22,856 bases of DNA from Acidimicrobiia bacterium. Its GTDB lineage: Bacteria > Actinomycetota > Acidimicrobiia > Acidimicrobiales > Ilumatobacteraceae. Under the pieces are notes generated by a model. The model was not told where the DNA came from, made no database searches, and saw only the letters and a list, made by a program, of their open reading frames with translations. Positions 22,652 through 22,856 of this stretch are shown in pieces (positions within the stretch are counted from its first letter, which is position 1; every line of letters starts with the position of its first letter). The DNA is taken from positions 1 through 22,856 of the forward strand of contig JACCUL010000144.1 of the NCBI GenBank assembly GCA_013811855.1. The letters run 5' to 3'. Made by a program: the position numbers and the translations under genes.

Positions 22652-22856
22652 TCAGAACCGTCCTGTGAGCTCGTAGGTGGCGGTCACCCGCATGGTCAGG
22701 GACTGGGTGCCGACCTCGACGGGCATGGTCATGGCCCGCATCTCCCCGCGGGCCCTGGGCATCGGGATGTCCATGCCGGCGCCCTCGACGATGGTCACCA
22801 CCACACCGACCGCGGCACCTTCGGCCGCCGCCAGCGCCTCGGCCTTGGCCCTGGCG
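22652..22856 (-). CDS. SIMPL-domain (DUF541) protein, C-terminal fragment
   Basis: Reading the - strand from the window edge, 67 residues end at a TGA whose complement is at 22652-22654. ARAKAEALAAAEGAAVGVVV, then IPMPRARGEMRAMTMPVEVG and QSLTMRVTATYELTGRF, match the end of the SIMPL/DUF541 domain: the AKAEALA helix, a PMPR..E.RAM segment and a final beta strand. Such proteins are usually exported or periplasmic, and their role is unclear. The N-terminus lies outside the window. Confidence 0.8.
   Translation of the reverse strand, partial: ARAKAEALAAAEGAAVGVVVTIVEGAGMDIPMPRARGEMRAMTMPVEVGTQSLTMRVTATYELTGRF

Overview
The window comes from a chromosome with very high GC, strong G/C third-position bias and frequent GTG/TTG starts. 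It fits an actinobacterium, and I infer the class Acidimicrobiia or a close relative. The reasons are the gene order, actinobacterial-type sequences (zinc-type S14, 37-residue L36, zinc-lid adenylate kinase), the FadE5/DmdC-like acyl-CoA dehydrogenase and the unusual acidic extensions on ribosomal proteins. The taxonomic call is an inference.

Bases 1-12,551 are the S10-spc-alpha ribosomal supercluster, all on the + strand: rplV (5' end outside the window), rpsC, rplP, rpmC, rpsQ, rplN, rplX, rplE, rpsN, rpsH, rplF, rplR, rpsE, rpmD, rplO, secY, adk, infA, rpmJ, rpsM, rpsK, rpsD, rpoA, rplQ. Many joints are ATGA overlaps. Unusual points are a long acidic L22 tail holding a small extra domain, an N-terminally extended S17, no map gene between adk and infA, and an infA that appears to start at CTG behind its own promoter and a structured leader.

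Bases 12,645-17,878 are a tightly overlapped MoxR / DUF58 / small membrane protein / VWA / VWA / TPR operon of the Bat type, probably a membrane-anchored chaperone-like machine of unknown client. It appears to be read from a leaderless promoter. truA (tRNA pseudouridine synthase) and a RibD-C/DHFR-like reductase follow on the + strand. A group II PLP-dependent decarboxylase lies on the - strand, convergent with the reductase and separated from it by a perfect hairpin that contains both stop codons. A 593-residue acyl-CoA dehydrogenase is divergent from the decarboxylase. The window ends in the C-terminus of a SIMPL (DUF541) protein on the - strand.

The most interesting signal that gene annotation does not explain is a dispersed repeat family. 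A bipartite ~70-bp repeat occurs three times: in the rplR-rpsE gap, inside the 3' end of the second VWA gene where it encodes the protein's tail, and over the start of the decarboxylase. Shorter GCGAGC/GCTCGC palindromes sit at rpsQ-rplN, rpmD and rplO. A 24-bp tandem duplication follows rplF, and a short in-frame module is shared by the L22 tail and the S17 N-terminus. Together these suggest that small repeats have been modifying gene ends inside the most conserved operon of the cell. I found no CRISPR array, tRNA, rRNA, transposase or phage gene, and no gene-free stretch above 300 bases. The longest gaps (about 130-160 bases) are described below.
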